DNA of 64,000 nt from Pseudomonas benzenivorans (lineage in GTDB: Bacteria; Pseudomonadota; Gammaproteobacteria; Pseudomonadales; Pseudomonadaceae): positions 4,340,001 through 4,404,000 of the forward strand of contig NZ_CP073346.1 of the NCBI RefSeq assembly GCF_024397895.1, read 5' to 3'. Under the pieces are notes generated by a model. That model made no database searches. It was not told the origin of the DNA and worked only from the letters and a program-made list of their open reading frames with translations. Each line of letters starts with the position of its first letter. Positions within the stretch are counted from its first letter, which is position 1. The position numbers were made by a program, and so were the translations under genes. This document shows positions 30,743 to 41,551 of this stretch, one piece after another.

Positions 30743-33700
30743 ATGGCCAACTTCATCAAATCCGATCTCGAGTTCATTCTGCAGCAGATCCTGATCGCCG
30801 AAGCCAACGCGAACGGGGAAGACCTCCTGTCATTGCTGCCCAATACCCTTGTGCCGTTCGGCCTGCGCACCGTCGACGGCTCCTTCAACAACCTGCTCAC
30901 CGGGCAGACCGAGTTCGGTGCGGCCGACAATACCTTCCCGCGCATGCTCGATCCGGTGTTCAGGCCGGCCGAGGGCGGCACCTCCTATACGCAGACCAGC
31001 GGCATGGTGATCGATTCTCAGCCGCGCACGATCTCCAACCTGATCGTCGATCAGACCATTACAAATCCGGCCGCAGTGCAGGCGTTCGTAGATGCTGGCT
31101 TTGGCACTCTGGCTCCCGATGGCACCCTGTTGGATCTAGATGGAATTCCGGTCCCGGCCGGTCAATCGCTGTTCCTGCCCAACACTGCGCCGGACGAAGG
31201 CTTGTCCGCCCCCTTCAACAGCTGGTTCACTTTCTTCGGGCAGTTCTTCGACCACGGCCTAGACCTGGTGCAGAAGGGCGGCAGCGGGTTGGTGTTCATT
31301 CCGCTGCAGCCGGACGATCCGCTGATCACCCATGGTCCGGATGGCGTCGCCGGCACTGGCGACGAGCTGACCAACCCGGGCCAACAGTTCATGGTGCTGA
31401 CGCGGGCGACCAACCAGCCCGGCCCGGATGGCATCCTCGGCACCGCCGATGACGTGCACGAGCACCTCAACCAGACCTCGCCCTTCGTCGACCAGAACCA
31501 GACCTACAGCTCCCATCCGTCGCATCAGGTGTTCCTGCGCGCCTATGAGTTGAATGCCGATGGCAAGCCGGTCGCGACCGGCCGGCTGATCACCAATCGC
31601 GACCTGGGCGATGGCGTGTTCGGCAACGGCGATGACGTGGAGCTCGGCGGCATGGCCACCTGGGCCGTGGTCAAGGCCCAGGCCAGGGCGCTGCTGGGTA
31701 TCGATCTCACCGACGCCGATGTCGCCAGCATCCCCTTGTTGGCCACCGATGCCTATGGCAAGTTCATTCCGGGGCTGAACGGCTTCCCGCAGGTGGTGAT
31801 GCTCGGTCCAGACGGGATTCCGGGTACCGCCGACGACTTCCTGATGGAAGGTAACCCGGCGTCCCCGATCAGCCTGGCGGGCGCCGCGCGTACCGGTCAG
31901 GCCTTCCTGGTCGATATCGCTCACGCCGCCAACCCCTTCCACAGCCAGACCGGCACGCTGTTAGTGGAAGATAGTGATGACGTGGTTGGCCTGTCGGAGC
32001 TTGGTCGCTACGACAATGAACTGCTCGATGCGCACTTCATGGCCGGCGACGGCCGGGTCAACGAGAACATCGGCCTGACGGCCGTTCACCACGTGTTCCA
32101 CTCCGAGCACAACCGCCTGGTCGAATTCACCAAGCAGGTGGTCATCGATGCGGCGCTGGCCGGCGATGTGGCCTTCCTCAATCAGTGGCTGTTGACCCCG
32201 GTGGCCGTGGCCCCCACTACCCAGCCGGCGATCGACGCCCTGGTGTGGAACGGCGAGCGGCTGTTTCAGGCCGCCAAGTTCGGCACCGAGATGCAGTACC
32301 AGCATCTGGTGTTCGAGGAGTTCGCCCGCAAGGTCCAGCCGCAGGTCGATGTGTTTCTGGCGCCGGATGGCTTCAATGTCACCCTCGACCCGAGCATAGT
32401 CGCCGAGTTCGCCCACACGGTTTACCGTTTCGGCCACTCGATGCTGACCGAGACGGTCAACCGCCTGGATTCTAGTTTCGTCTCCAGTGACATGGGCTTG
32501 ATCGAGGCCTTCCTCAACCCCCTGGCATTCAACCAGCTCGGTGGCGTTACCGTCACCGCCGAACAGGCCGCGGGGGCCCTGGTGCGCGGCTTGACCCGCC
32601 AGGCGGGCAACGAGATCGACGAGTTCGTCACCGGCGCGCTGCGCAACAATCTGCTCGGACTGCCGCTGGACCTGCCGGCCATCAACATCGCCCGTGGTCG
32701 CGATACCGGTGTGCCGTCTTTGAACGCGGCGCGTCGTTCCTTCTACGAGATGACCGCCGACAGCCAGCTCAAGCCCTATACCAGCTGGGTCGACCTGCTG
32801 GGCAACCTCAAGCATGAACTGTCGCTGATCAACTTCATCGCCGCCTACGGCACTCACTCTTCAATCGTCGATGCCACGACCCTGGCGGACAAGCGTGCGG
32901 CAGCCATGGAGTTGGTATTCGGCGTCGACGAAAACGGCGATGGCATGGTCGCGGACGATCGCCTCGACTTCCTTAACAGCACCGGCGGCTGGGCCAGCGG
33001 CCCGGATGGGGTGACCATCACCGGGGTCGATGCGATCGACTTCTGGATCGGCGGCCTGGCCGAGAAGCGCATGCCCTTCGGCGGCCTGCTCGGCTCGACC
33101 TTCAACTTCGTCTTCGAGACCCAGTTGGAAGCGCTGCAGAGCGGCGACCGCTTCTATTACCTGGGCCGCCTGGCGGGCCTGAACTTCCTGACCGAAATGG
33201 AAGACAACTCCTTCGCCAAGCTGGTGATGCGCCACACCGATGCCATTCACCTGCCGGCGGATATCTTCTCCACGCCGGGCTTGATCCTCGAGGTGGACCC
33301 GACCCGGCAATTCACCGGTCTCGGGCTCGATGGCCGGGCCGATCCGGTCGGCGATAACCCGCTGATTCCGTTGGTGATGCGCGACGACCCCGGCACTGAA
33401 GGACCGGACGCCAACTACCTGCGCTACACCGGCGACGAGCACGTGGTCCTCGGCGGCACCGATGGCAACGACGTGATCATCTCCAGCATCGGCGACGACA
33501 CCCTGTGGGGTGACGGCGGCAACGACCGTCTGGAGGGTGGCGACGGCAATGACGTCATCGAGGGCGGCGACGGTGACGACATCATCACCGACATGGGCGG
33601 CGACGACGTGCTCAAGGGGAACGACGGCAACGACGTGATCCACGGCGGCAACGGCGAGAACCTGATTCTCGGTGGCCATGGCAAGGACTTCATCATCACC

Positions 33701-36700
33701 GGCGAGGACGTTTCCGAGACCTTCGGCGGCCCTGGTGACGACTTCATCTACGGCTCGCCGTTGAATGGACCGACCTTTGGCAATGAAGGCGACGACTGGA
33801 TCGAACTGGGTACCTCCGATGGCGCAGGCGGCGACAACTTCGACCCGCAGGAGGCCAGTGCCGTACTCGGCCATGATGTGTTCATCACCGGCGGCGGCTT
33901 CGACGAGGTCGACGGCGAGGGTGGCGACGACATCATGATCGGCTCCGAAGGCGAGGACCACTTCGGCGGCGGCGGCGGCTTCGACTGGGTTGGCTACAAG
34001 TTCTCGCGCTTCGGCGTGAGCGTCGACATGCTGGTCAGTGACCTGATCGAGCCGCCGGTGGCGGCCTCCAACCAGGGCATCCTCGACCGCTTCGTCCAAG
34101 TCGAGGGTCTGTTCGGTTCCGATCACGGCGACATCCTGCGCGGCGACCATGCCGATGCGGCCACGATCAATGTCGCGGGCCCGCAGAACAGCACCCTCAA
34201 CGCCGACGGCATCGCCCGGATCATCGGCCTGCAGGCCTTCCTCAACGAGATGCTCGGCGTCCCGACCACCTCCTTCGGTGCCGGCAACATCATTCTCGGC
34301 GGTGGTGGCAGCGACATCATCGAGGGTCGCGGCGGCAACGACCTGATCGACGGCGAGCGTACCCTCAACGTGCGCATCAGCGTGCGCGAGAACCTCGACG
34401 GTACAGGGGCGGAGATCGCCAGCTTCGACAGCATGAAGCCGATGATCCCGCTGATGCTCAACGGCACCTACAACCCGGGCCAGCTGGTGATCGTGCGCGA
34501 GATCCTGCTCAAGCCGGAGAGTTTCGACACCGCGGTGTTCACCGGCAACTTCTCAACCCTCGGCGTTCCGGACTATCTGATCAGCCGCGATACAAGAGGC
34601 ACCGCCGACTTCAGCGATGATGTTTTCACCGTAACGGATACCTTTATCGATGGTGATGGCGTCGACCGGCTGCGCGGCATCGAGCGCCTGCAGTTCAATG
34701 ATATCGCCCTGGTACGCGATGACGTTACCGGCGACTTCGTCATGCAGGTCGCCGGCACTCAGCAGTTCGGCAACTTCTCGCCGTTGGGCAACATCCAGAT
34801 CAGCGGCGCTGTGCAGGTGGGCCAGATACTGACTGCATCGGTGGCCGGCATCACCGATCAGGACAACGCGGGCGGCACCCTCAATGGCCGGCCGATCAGC
34901 TACATCTGGCAGGTCGACACCTTCGGCGACGGTATCTTCCAGGACATCGTCGCCCTGGGTGGCGGTAATCCGGCGACTCAGCTCGGCAGGACATTCCGCG
35001 TGACGCCGGACCTGGAGGGCCTGGCCTTGCGAGTCAGGGCCGTCTACCAGGATGACAATGGCACCCTGGAAATGGTCTTCTCCACCGGCACAGCCCCGGT
35101 GGCCGCGGGCGTCTTCCCGACGCCCGCCTTGCTGCCGGCCGAATCGGCTACGGTCAGCCCCGGCGGCGGCCTGCACCTGATCCGCTCGGACCTGCAGTTC
35201 ATGCTCGAGCAGATCTTCATCTCAGAGCGGCATGCCGCCGGTGAAGACCTGCTGTCGCTGCTGCCCAACTCGCGGGTGCCGTTCGGCATGCGCACGGTCG
35301 ACGGCTCGCTGAACAACCTGGTGCAGGGCCAGAGCGGCTTCGGCGCCACCGACGAGAACTTCCCCTTCCTGCTGCCGCAGCAGTTCCGCAACGAGGAAGA
35401 CGAAGGCACCGGCTTCAATGGCGTGACCAACACCAACTATGCCTCGACCACCGATGTGGTCGACTCCGATCCGCGCATCATCAGCAACCTGATCGCCGAC
35501 CAGACCATCACCAACCCCTCGGCGGTGCAGGCCTTCCTCGATGCCGGGCTGGGCACCCAGGCGGTCGATGAGTCGGGCATTCCGCAGTTCAATGCCGACG
35601 GTACGCCGATCATCCTCGACCTCGATGGCGTGGTGATCCCGCGCGGGCAGACCCTGACCATCCCCAATACCGCCCCGGACGAGGGCCTGTCGGCCCCCTT
35701 CAATGCCTGGTTCACCTTCTTCGGTCAGTTCTTCGACCATGGCCTGGACCTGGTGCAGAAGGGCGGCAACGGCAGCGTGTTCGTGCCGCTGCAGCCGGAC
35801 GATCCGTTGATCACCCATGGCCCGAATGGGATCTTCAATGATGGTGACGAGCTGACCAATCCGGCCCAGCAGTTCATGTTGCTCACCCGCGCCACCAATA
35901 CCTCGGTGTTGCCGGGGCCAGACGGCATTCCGAACACCGCCGACGACATCCATACCCACAAGAACCAGACCTCGCCCTTCGTCGACCAGAACCAGACCTA
36001 CAGTTCGCATCCGGCGCATCAGGTGTTCCTGCGCGCCTATGAGATGGTCGGCGGCCGGCCGGTGGCGACCGGGGAGTTGATAAAGGGCCTCAACGGCGGC
36101 ATGGCCACCTGGGGGGATGTCAAGGCCCAGGCCCGTGACCTGTTGGGCATCGAACTCAGCGACTACGACGCGCTCAACGTGCCGCTGGTGGCGGTCGATG
36201 CCTACGGCAAGTTCAAGCCGGGGCCGAACGGCTTCGCCCAACTGGTGACCGACCTGGGGGCGGATGGCCTCTTCGGCACGGCCGACGACGTGATGGTGGA
36301 GGGCGACCCGCTGGCACCGATCAGCGCTGCTCCCGCTCCCGATGGTGTGGGTGCTCTGCGCACCGGGCATATGTTCCTGGTAGACATTGCCCACACCGCC
36401 AATCCCTTCAGCGCCTTCGGTGCCCCACGCACCGCGGATAGCGATAGCGCGATTGGCCTGTCGAACGGCAACAACCCGGATACCGGTGAGCCTAATCCTA
36501 CAACGGGCTTCTTCGACAACGAGCTGCTTGAGGCGCACTTTATGGCCGGCGACGGCCGGGTCAACGAGAACGTCGCCCTGACCGCGGTGCACCATGTGTT
36601 CCACGCCGAACACAACCGCATGGTGCAGCACGCCAAGGATGTGGTGCTGGCGTCGAATGACGTGGACTTCATCAACAACTGGTTGCTGAGCCCGATAGCG

Positions 36701-39700
36701 ACGTTGCCGACCACCCCGGGCGAGATCGCCGCCCTGGTATGGAACGGCGACCGTCTGTTCCAGGTGGCGAAGTTCTCCACCGAGATGCAGTACCAGCACC
36801 TGGTCTTCGAGGAGTTCGCCCGCAAGATCCAGCCGCAGGTCGACGTGTTCCTCGGCGAGGGGCAAGGCTATGACGGCGAGATAAACCCGGCGATCGTCGC
36901 CGAGTTCGCCCATGCGGTGTACCGCTTCGGCCACTCGATGCTGCTCGAGACCGTCGACCGCCTGGACCCCAACTTCGCCTCCAGCGAGCTGGGGCTGATC
37001 GAGGCCTTCCTCAATCCGCTGGCGTTCAACCAGGGGGGAACGCTCAGCCCTGAAGAGGCGGCCGGCGCCATTGTGCGCGGGGTCACCCGCCAGGCCGGTA
37101 ACGAGATCGACAACTTCGTCACCGAGGCGCTGCGCAACAACCTGCTCGGTCTGCCGCTGGACCTGCCGGCCATCAACATCGCCCGCTCCCGCGACACCGG
37201 CGTGCCCTCGCTCAACGCGGCGCGTCGCGACTTCTGGGAGAACACCGGCGACAGCCAGCTCAAGCCGTACTCGAGCTGGGTCGACTTCGCGATGAACATG
37301 CGCCACCAGTCCTCGCTGGTGAACTTTATCGCCGCCTACGGCACGCATGCTGGATTGCAGGCCGCCGATGTCGACACCCTGGCCGAGAAGCGCGCGGTGG
37401 CCGCGGCACTGGTACTGGGCGGCACAGCTACGATAAACGCCGGTACAGTGGATGAGCGCATTTTCGATGCCGACGCCATCCCCGGCGATCGTCTGGCGTT
37501 CCTCAACAGCACCGGTCTCTACGCCATGGTGAACGGCGTGACCACCACCGGCGTCGACGATATCGACCTCTGGGTCGGCGGCCTGGCAGAGCGGCAGATG
37601 CCGTTCGGCGGCATGCTCGGCTCGACCTTCAACTTCGTGTTCGAGAACCAGCTGGAGAAACTGCAGAACGGCGACCGCTTCTACTACCTGGAACGCACGG
37701 CGGGCTTGAACTTCCTCACCGAACTGGAGAACAACTCCTTCGCCCGCATGATCATGGCCAACACCAACGCCACCCACCTGCCGGGTGACGTATTCTCGAC
37801 CCCGGGCTTCATCCTCGAGGTCGACCAGAGCCGGCAGTTCACCGGCCTCGGTGCCGACGGCAGGGCCGATCCGGACAGCGGCGCGCTGCTGCGGCCAGAC
37901 GTGATCCGCGACAACCCGGCGACCCCGGGGGGCGATAGCAATTACCTGCGCTACACCGGTGACGAGCACGTGGTGCTCGGCGGTACCAATGGCAACGACA
38001 TCCTGATTGCCAGCATCGGCGACGATACCCTGCACGGCGATGAAGGCAACGACCGGCTCGAAGGTGGCGACGGCAACGACATCATCTTCGGCGGCGCCGG
38101 CGACGACATCATGACCGACCAGGGTGGCGAGGATAATATGCAGGGCGGCGATGGCCACGATGCCATCCACGGCGGCAACAGCATCGACCTGATCCTCGGC
38201 GGCTTCGGCAACGACTTCATCGTCACTGGCGAGGACGCGGACGAGGCCTTCGGTGGCCCGGGCAACGACTTCATCCTGGGCGATATCGCCGACGAGTTCA
38301 TCTTCGGTAACGAAGGCGACGACTGGCTCGAACTGGGCATGGCCGACGGCAGCTCCGGCGACAACTTCGATGTGCGCGGGCTGGACGCCACCATTGGCAA
38401 CGACGTGTTCATCGGCGGCGACAGCATCGACCGCATGGGCGGCGAGGGTGGCGACGACATCATGGTCGGCAACGGCGGCCCGACGGACCGCTATCTGGGC
38501 GGCTCCGGGTTCGACTGGGCGGTGTTCAAGGACAACCCGGCCGGGGCCTATGTCGACATGCGCCTGCGGGCTTTCAACGAAGCTATCCTGCCGCCTTCGA
38601 CCGGCTCGGTGCTGGCCCGCTTCGAGTCGATGGAGGGCCTGTCGGGCTCGGCCCACAGCGATATTCTGCTGGGCGATGACTTCGACGCGGGCATGATCGC
38701 CGCCTCAGGTTTCAGGGGCAGCGTGCTGACCAACATCGCCCTCATCGACGGCCTGCAGGGCTTCCTCAATGCCATGCTCGGCACCCCGGCGGTGCCGGTC
38801 GTGACCTCATTCGGCGCCGGCAACATCATCCTCGGCGGCAACGGCAGCGACCTCATCCAGGGCAACGGCGGCGACGACCTGATCGACGGCGACCTGTGGC
38901 TGAACGTGCGTATCAGCGTGCGCAACGCCGGCAACGTCGAAATCGCCAGCGCCGACAGCATGACTGGCGTTCTGCAGAACAAATCCGGGGCCCTGGCCGG
39001 CACGCCGGCCGGCCTGACCCTGCTGGATGCCGTGTTCGCCGGCACCATCAATCCCGGCCAGCTGCAGATCGTCCGTGAGATCCTCCCGGGCGATGGCGGT
39101 TTCAACTTCGACACGGCCATGTACTCGGGGCCGCTGGCCAACTACCTCATCATCGAGAACGGCGATGGCACCTTCACGGTAGAAGACCTGGGCGAGGACT
39201 TGCTGCCTGGCGGGATCATTGGCCCAGATGGCATCGACACCCTGCGCAACATCGAGCGGCTGCAGTTCAACGACCAGTCGGTGGTGCTGGTTCCGGGGCT
39301 GAACGCAGAGCCGGTGGGCCTGGCGTCGATCAACGACAACAGCCCGGAAATCGGCTCGCTGCTGGCAGCCGGAGTCGAGGGGGTGACCGACGCCGACAAC
39401 CCGGGATTGGGCCGCGTCAGCGGACCGGTGAGCTACCAATGGCAGGCCGACTTCACCGGCACTGGGGTCTTCGAGGACATCATCCAGGTGGCCGGCCTTG
39501 GCGATGTTCGTGCGACAGGGCGGACCTTCCGGGTCACCGATGACCTGGCCGGGCTGAGCCTGCGGGTCAAGGCGGTCTACAAGGACGCTCATGGTGTGCT
39601 CGAGACCGTGTTCTCGGCAGTGACCGACCCGGTGGCGGCGGTATCGGTCAACGATGCGCCGGTGGGCACCATGCTGATCAGCAACATGAGCCCACGGACC

Positions 39701-41551
39701 GGACTGATGTTGACGGCGACCAGGGCCTTCACCGACCCGGACGGCCCGGCCAACCCGGTGCTGTCCTACCAGTGGCAGGCCGGGACCGGTGGCGCCTTCA
39801 GCAACATTGCCGGCGCCACCGCTGCCACCTTTACGCCGACCCTGGCGCAGGCAGGGCAGCAGTTGCGGGTGGTGGTGAGCTACACCGATGATCTCGGGAC
39901 GCTGGAGACGGTGACATCGCTGGCGACGGCGGCGGTGGTCAATTTGATTGTCGGCACGGCAGGGAATGATGTGCTCAATGGCACGGCGTTCGATGATGAG
40001 ATTCAGGGGTTGGCGGGGAATGACGTACTCAATGGAGGAGCCGGCAACGATTCGCTTATTGGAGGTCTTGGCAACGACATCCTCAGAGGTCGCGAGGGTA
40101 ACGACACCATGATCGGTGGCGTCGGCAACGACGTGTATGAAGTCACCGACGCCGGGGACGTAGTGATCGAGCTTGCTGGCGAAGGCACGGACACGATCTG
40201 GACAGGACTCCTGAGCTACACGCTGGGAGCCAATGTCGAGAACCTGGTGTACAGCGGCAGTGGTAACTTCACAGGCACTGGTAACGCCCTGGCCAACTCG
40301 ATCTATGGTGGTAGCGGCAATGACGTACTCAATGGAGGAGCCGGCAACGATGCGCTTATTGGAGGTCTTGGCAACGACATACTCAGAGGTCGCGAGGGTA
40401 ACGACACCATGATCGGTGGCGTCGGCAACGACGTGTATGAAGTCACCGACGCCGGGGACATAGTGATCGAGCTTGCTGGCGAAGGCACGGACACGATCTG
40501 GACAGGACTCCTGAACTACACGCTGGGAGCCAATGTCGAGAACCTGGTGTACAGCGGCAGTGGTAACTTCACAGGCACTGGTAACGCCCTGGCCAACTCC
40601 ATCTATGGTGGTAGCGGCAATGACGTACTCAATGGAGGAGCCGGCAACGATGCGCTTATTGGAGGTCTTGGCAACGACATCCTCAGAGGTCGCGAGGGTA
40701 ACGACACCATGATCGGTGGCGTCGGCAATGACGTGTATGAAGTCACCGATGCCGGGGACGTAGTGATCGAGCTTGCTGGCGAAGGCATGGACACGATCTG
40801 GACAGGACTCCTGAGCTACACGCTGGGAGCCAATGTCGAGAACCTGGTGTACAGCGGCAGTGGTAACTTCACAGGCACTGGTAACGCCCTGGCCAACTCC
40901 ATCTATGGTGGTAGCGGCAATGACGTACTCAATGGAGGAGCCGGCAACGATGCGCTTATTGGAGGTCTTGGCAACGACATACTCAGAGGTCGCGAGGGTA
41001 ACGACACCATGATCGGTGGCGTCGGCAACGACGTGTATGAAGTCACCGACGCCGGGGACATAGTGATCGAGCTTGCTGGCGAAGGCACGGACACGATCTG
41101 GACAGGACTCCTGAGCTACACGCTGGGAGCCAATGTCGAGAACCTGGTGTACAGCGGCAGTGGTAACTTCACAGGCACTGGTAACGCCCTGGCCAACTCG
41201 ATCTATGGTGGTAGCGGCAATGACGTACTCAATGGAGGAGCCGGCAACGATGCGCTCATAGGTGGACTTGGCAATGACACTCTCATCGGAGGCTCTGGCA
41301 ACGACACCTTCGTCTTCGGTCCCGGCTTCGGCAACGATCAGATCCTGGACTTCGACCCCAACCCGGTCGATGGCCAAGACCTGCTCAATATCGCTGCTCT
41401 GGGTGTGAACGCCGCCAACTTCGCCGCCAACGTGACCATCGCCGATGTCGGCGCCGACACCTTGGTGTCGGTCGGTGGCGGGAGCATCCGGCTGGTGGGT
41501 ATCAACGATGCGACGACCATCACCCAGGCGGACTTTATCCTGGCGGTCTAG
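30743..41551 (+). CDS. Giant dual-domain animal-type heme peroxidase with RTX repeats (MopA-like), copy 1
   Basis: 3602-aa secreted protein without a Sec signal. It contains two complete animal heme peroxidase domains. Domain 1 has distal His171 in GQFFDHGLDL, Arg438 in GDGRVNEN, proximal His456 in SEHNRL and the INIARGRDTG motif near 646. Domain 2 has His1666, Arg1939 and His1957 in the same motifs. Each is followed by RTX nonapeptides (about 893-1010 and 2403-2540). Ig-like modules lie at about 1350-1458 and 2860-3070. A tandem RTX array (about 3092-3523) and a C-terminal type I secretion signal (GADTLVSV...TTITQADFILAV) close it. Architecture resembles MopA-type manganese-oxidising peroxidases; the substrate here is inferred only. 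No type I secretion genes are in the window. The ATG at 30743 has GAGG 8 nt upstream. Stop TAG lies in an IS target site. Confidence 0.9.
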   Translation: MANFIKSDLEFILQQILIAEANANGEDLLSLLPNTLVPFGLRTVDGSFNNLLTGQTEFGAADNTFPRMLDPVFRPAEGGTSYTQTSGMVIDSQPRTISNLIVDQTITNPAAVQAFVDAGFGTLAPDGTLLDLDGIPVPAGQSLFLPNTAPDEGLSAPFNSWFTFFGQFFDHGLDLVQKGGSGLVFIPLQPDDPLITHGPDGVAGTGDELTNPGQQFMVLTRATNQPGPDGILGTADDVHEHLNQTSPFVDQNQTYSSHPSHQVFLRAYELNADGKPVATGRLITNRDLGDGVFGNGDDVELGGMATWAVVKAQARALLGIDLTDADVASIPLLATDAYGKFIPGLNGFPQVVMLGPDGIPGTADDFLMEGNPASPISLAGAARTGQAFLVDIAHAANPFHSQTGTLLVEDSDDVVGLSELGRYDNELLDAHFMAGDGRVNENIGLTAVHHVFHSEHNRLVEFTKQVVIDAALAGDVAFLNQWLLTPVAVAPTTQPAIDALVWNGERLFQAAKFGTEMQYQHLVFEEFARKVQPQVDVFLAPDGFNVTLDPSIVAEFAHTVYRFGHSMLTETVNRLDSSFVSSDMGLIEAFLNPLAFNQLGGVTVTAEQAAGALVRGLTRQAGNEIDEFVTGALRNNLLGLPLDLPAINIARGRDTGVPSLNAARRSFYEMTADSQLKPYTSWVDLLGNLKHELSLINFIAAYGTHSSIVDATTLADKRAAAMELVFGVDENGDGMVADDRLDFLNSTGGWASGPDGVTITGVDAIDFWIGGLAEKRMPFGGLLGSTFNFVFETQLEALQSGDRFYYLGRLAGLNFLTEMEDNSFAKLVMRHTDAIHLPADIFSTPGLILEVDPTRQFTGLGLDGRADPVGDNPLIPLVMRDDPGTEGPDANYLRYTGDEHVVLGGTDGNDVIISSIGDDTLWGDGGNDRLEGGDGNDVIEGGDGDDIITDMGGDDVLKGNDGNDVIHGGNGENLILGGHGKDFIITGEDVSETFGGPGDDFIYGSPLNGPTFGNEGDDWIELGTSDGAGGDNFDPQEASAVLGHDVFITGGGFDEVDGEGGDDIMIGSEGEDHFGGGGGFDWVGYKFSRFGVSVDMLVSDLIEPPVAASNQGILDRFVQVEGLFGSDHGDILRGDHADAATINVAGPQNSTLNADGIARIIGLQAFLNEMLGVPTTSFGAGNIILGGGGSDIIEGRGGNDLIDGERTLNVRISVRENLDGTGAEIASFDSMKPMIPLMLNGTYNPGQLVIVREILLKPESFDTAVFTGNFSTLGVPDYLISRDTRGTADFSDDVFTVTDTFIDGDGVDRLRGIERLQFNDIALVRDDVTGDFVMQVAGTQQFGNFSPLGNIQISGAVQVGQILTASVAGITDQDNAGGTLNGRPISYIWQVDTFGDGIFQDIVALGGGNPATQLGRTFRVTPDLEGLALRVRAVYQDDNGTLEMVFSTGTAPVAAGVFPTPALLPAESATVSPGGGLHLIRSDLQFMLEQIFISERHAAGEDLLSLLPNSRVPFGMRTVDGSLNNLVQGQSGFGATDENFPFLLPQQFRNEEDEGTGFNGVTNTNYASTTDVVDSDPRIISNLIADQTITNPSAVQAFLDAGLGTQAVDESGIPQFNADGTPIILDLDGVVIPRGQTLTIPNTAPDEGLSAPFNAWFTFFGQFFDHGLDLVQKGGNGSVFVPLQPDDPLITHGPNGIFNDGDELTNPAQQFMLLTRATNTSVLPGPDGIPNTADDIHTHKNQTSPFVDQNQTYSSHPAHQVFLRAYEMVGGRPVATGELIKGLNGGMATWGDVKAQARDLLGIELSDYDALNVPLVAVDAYGKFKPGPNGFAQLVTDLGADGLFGTADDVMVEGDPLAPISAAPAPDGVGALRTGHMFLVDIAHTANPFSAFGAPRTADSDSAIGLSNGNNPDTGEPNPTTGFFDNELLEAHFMAGDGRVNENVALTAVHHVFHAEHNRMVQHAKDVVLASNDVDFINNWLLSPIATLPTTPGEIAALVWNGDRLFQVAKFSTEMQYQHLVFEEFARKIQPQVDVFLGEGQGYDGEINPAIVAEFAHAVYRFGHSMLLETVDRLDPNFASSELGLIEAFLNPLAFNQGGTLSPEEAAGAIVRGVTRQAGNEIDNFVTEALRNNLLGLPLDLPAINIARSRDTGVPSLNAARRDFWENTGDSQLKPYSSWVDFAMNMRHQSSLVNFIAAYGTHAGLQAADVDTLAEKRAVAAALVLGGTATINAGTVDERIFDADAIPGDRLAFLNSTGLYAMVNGVTTTGVDDIDLWVGGLAERQMPFGGMLGSTFNFVFENQLEKLQNGDRFYYLERTAGLNFLTELENNSFARMIMANTNATHLPGDVFSTPGFILEVDQSRQFTGLGADGRADPDSGALLRPDVIRDNPATPGGDSNYLRYTGDEHVVLGGTNGNDILIASIGDDTLHGDEGNDRLEGGDGNDIIFGGAGDDIMTDQGGEDNMQGGDGHDAIHGGNSIDLILGGFGNDFIVTGEDADEAFGGPGNDFILGDIADEFIFGNEGDDWLELGMADGSSGDNFDVRGLDATIGNDVFIGGDSIDRMGGEGGDDIMVGNGGPTDRYLGGSGFDWAVFKDNPAGAYVDMRLRAFNEAILPPSTGSVLARFESMEGLSGSAHSDILLGDDFDAGMIAASGFRGSVLTNIALIDGLQGFLNAMLGTPAVPVVTSFGAGNIILGGNGSDLIQGNGGDDLIDGDLWLNVRISVRNAGNVEIASADSMTGVLQNKSGALAGTPAGLTLLDAVFAGTINPGQLQIVREILPGDGGFNFDTAMYSGPLANYLIIENGDGTFTVEDLGEDLLPGGIIGPDGIDTLRNIERLQFNDQSVVLVPGLNAEPVGLASINDNSPEIGSLLAAGVEGVTDADNPGLGRVSGPVSYQWQADFTGTGVFEDIIQVAGLGDVRATGRTFRVTDDLAGLSLRVKAVYKDAHGVLETVFSAVTDPVAAVSVNDAPVGTMLISNMSPRTGLMLTATRAFTDPDGPANPVLSYQWQAGTGGAFSNIAGATAATFTPTLAQAGQQLRVVVSYTDDLGTLETVTSLATAAVVNLIVGTAGNDVLNGTAFDDEIQGLAGNDVLNGGAGNDSLIGGLGNDILRGREGNDTMIGGVGNDVYEVTDAGDVVIELAGEGTDTIWTGLLSYTLGANVENLVYSGSGNFTGTGNALANSIYGGSGNDVLNGGAGNDALIGGLGNDILRGREGNDTMIGGVGNDVYEVTDAGDIVIELAGEGTDTIWTGLLNYTLGANVENLVYSGSGNFTGTGNALANSIYGGSGNDVLNGGAGNDALIGGLGNDILRGREGNDTMIGGVGNDVYEVTDAGDVVIELAGEGMDTIWTGLLSYTLGANVENLVYSGSGNFTGTGNALANSIYGGSGNDVLNGGAGNDALIGGLGNDILRGREGNDTMIGGVGNDVYEVTDAGDIVIELAGEGTDTIWTGLLSYTLGANVENLVYSGSGNFTGTGNALANSIYGGSGNDVLNGGAGNDALIGGLGNDTLIGGSGNDTFVFGPGFGNDQILDFDPNPVDGQDLLNIAALGVNAANFAANVTIADVGADTLVSVGGGSIRLVGINDATTITQADFILAV
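40018..41270 (+). repeat. 300-bp tandem repeats coding for RTX units, gene 1
   Basis: Four nearly identical 300-bp units (starting about 40018, 40318, 40618 and 40918) plus a partial fifth encode 100-aa modules: three to four RTX nonapeptides (GNDVLNGGAGNDALIGGLGN...), then YEVTDAGDVVIELAGEGTDT and a conserved LGANVENLVYSGSGNFTGTG segment. Point differences alternate: units 1 and 3 share bases (CCTCAGAGG, GACGTAGTG) and units 2 and 4 share others (ACTCAGAGG, GACATAGTG). This suggests duplication of a 600-bp dimer. Confidence 0.95.

Noticed and set aside
35222..38656. Very long open frames on the strand opposite the peroxidases (also 32861-34150, 38807-41377, 43599-46175, 50847-52766)
   Set aside because: They are antisense to well-supported peroxidase/RTX coding sequence, show no family motifs, and arise from high GC and Gly-Asp codon bias.
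40018..41270. Regular repeats that might be a CRISPR array
   Set aside because: The period is 300 bp with no unique spacers, and the repeats are in frame and encode RTX calcium-binding units.
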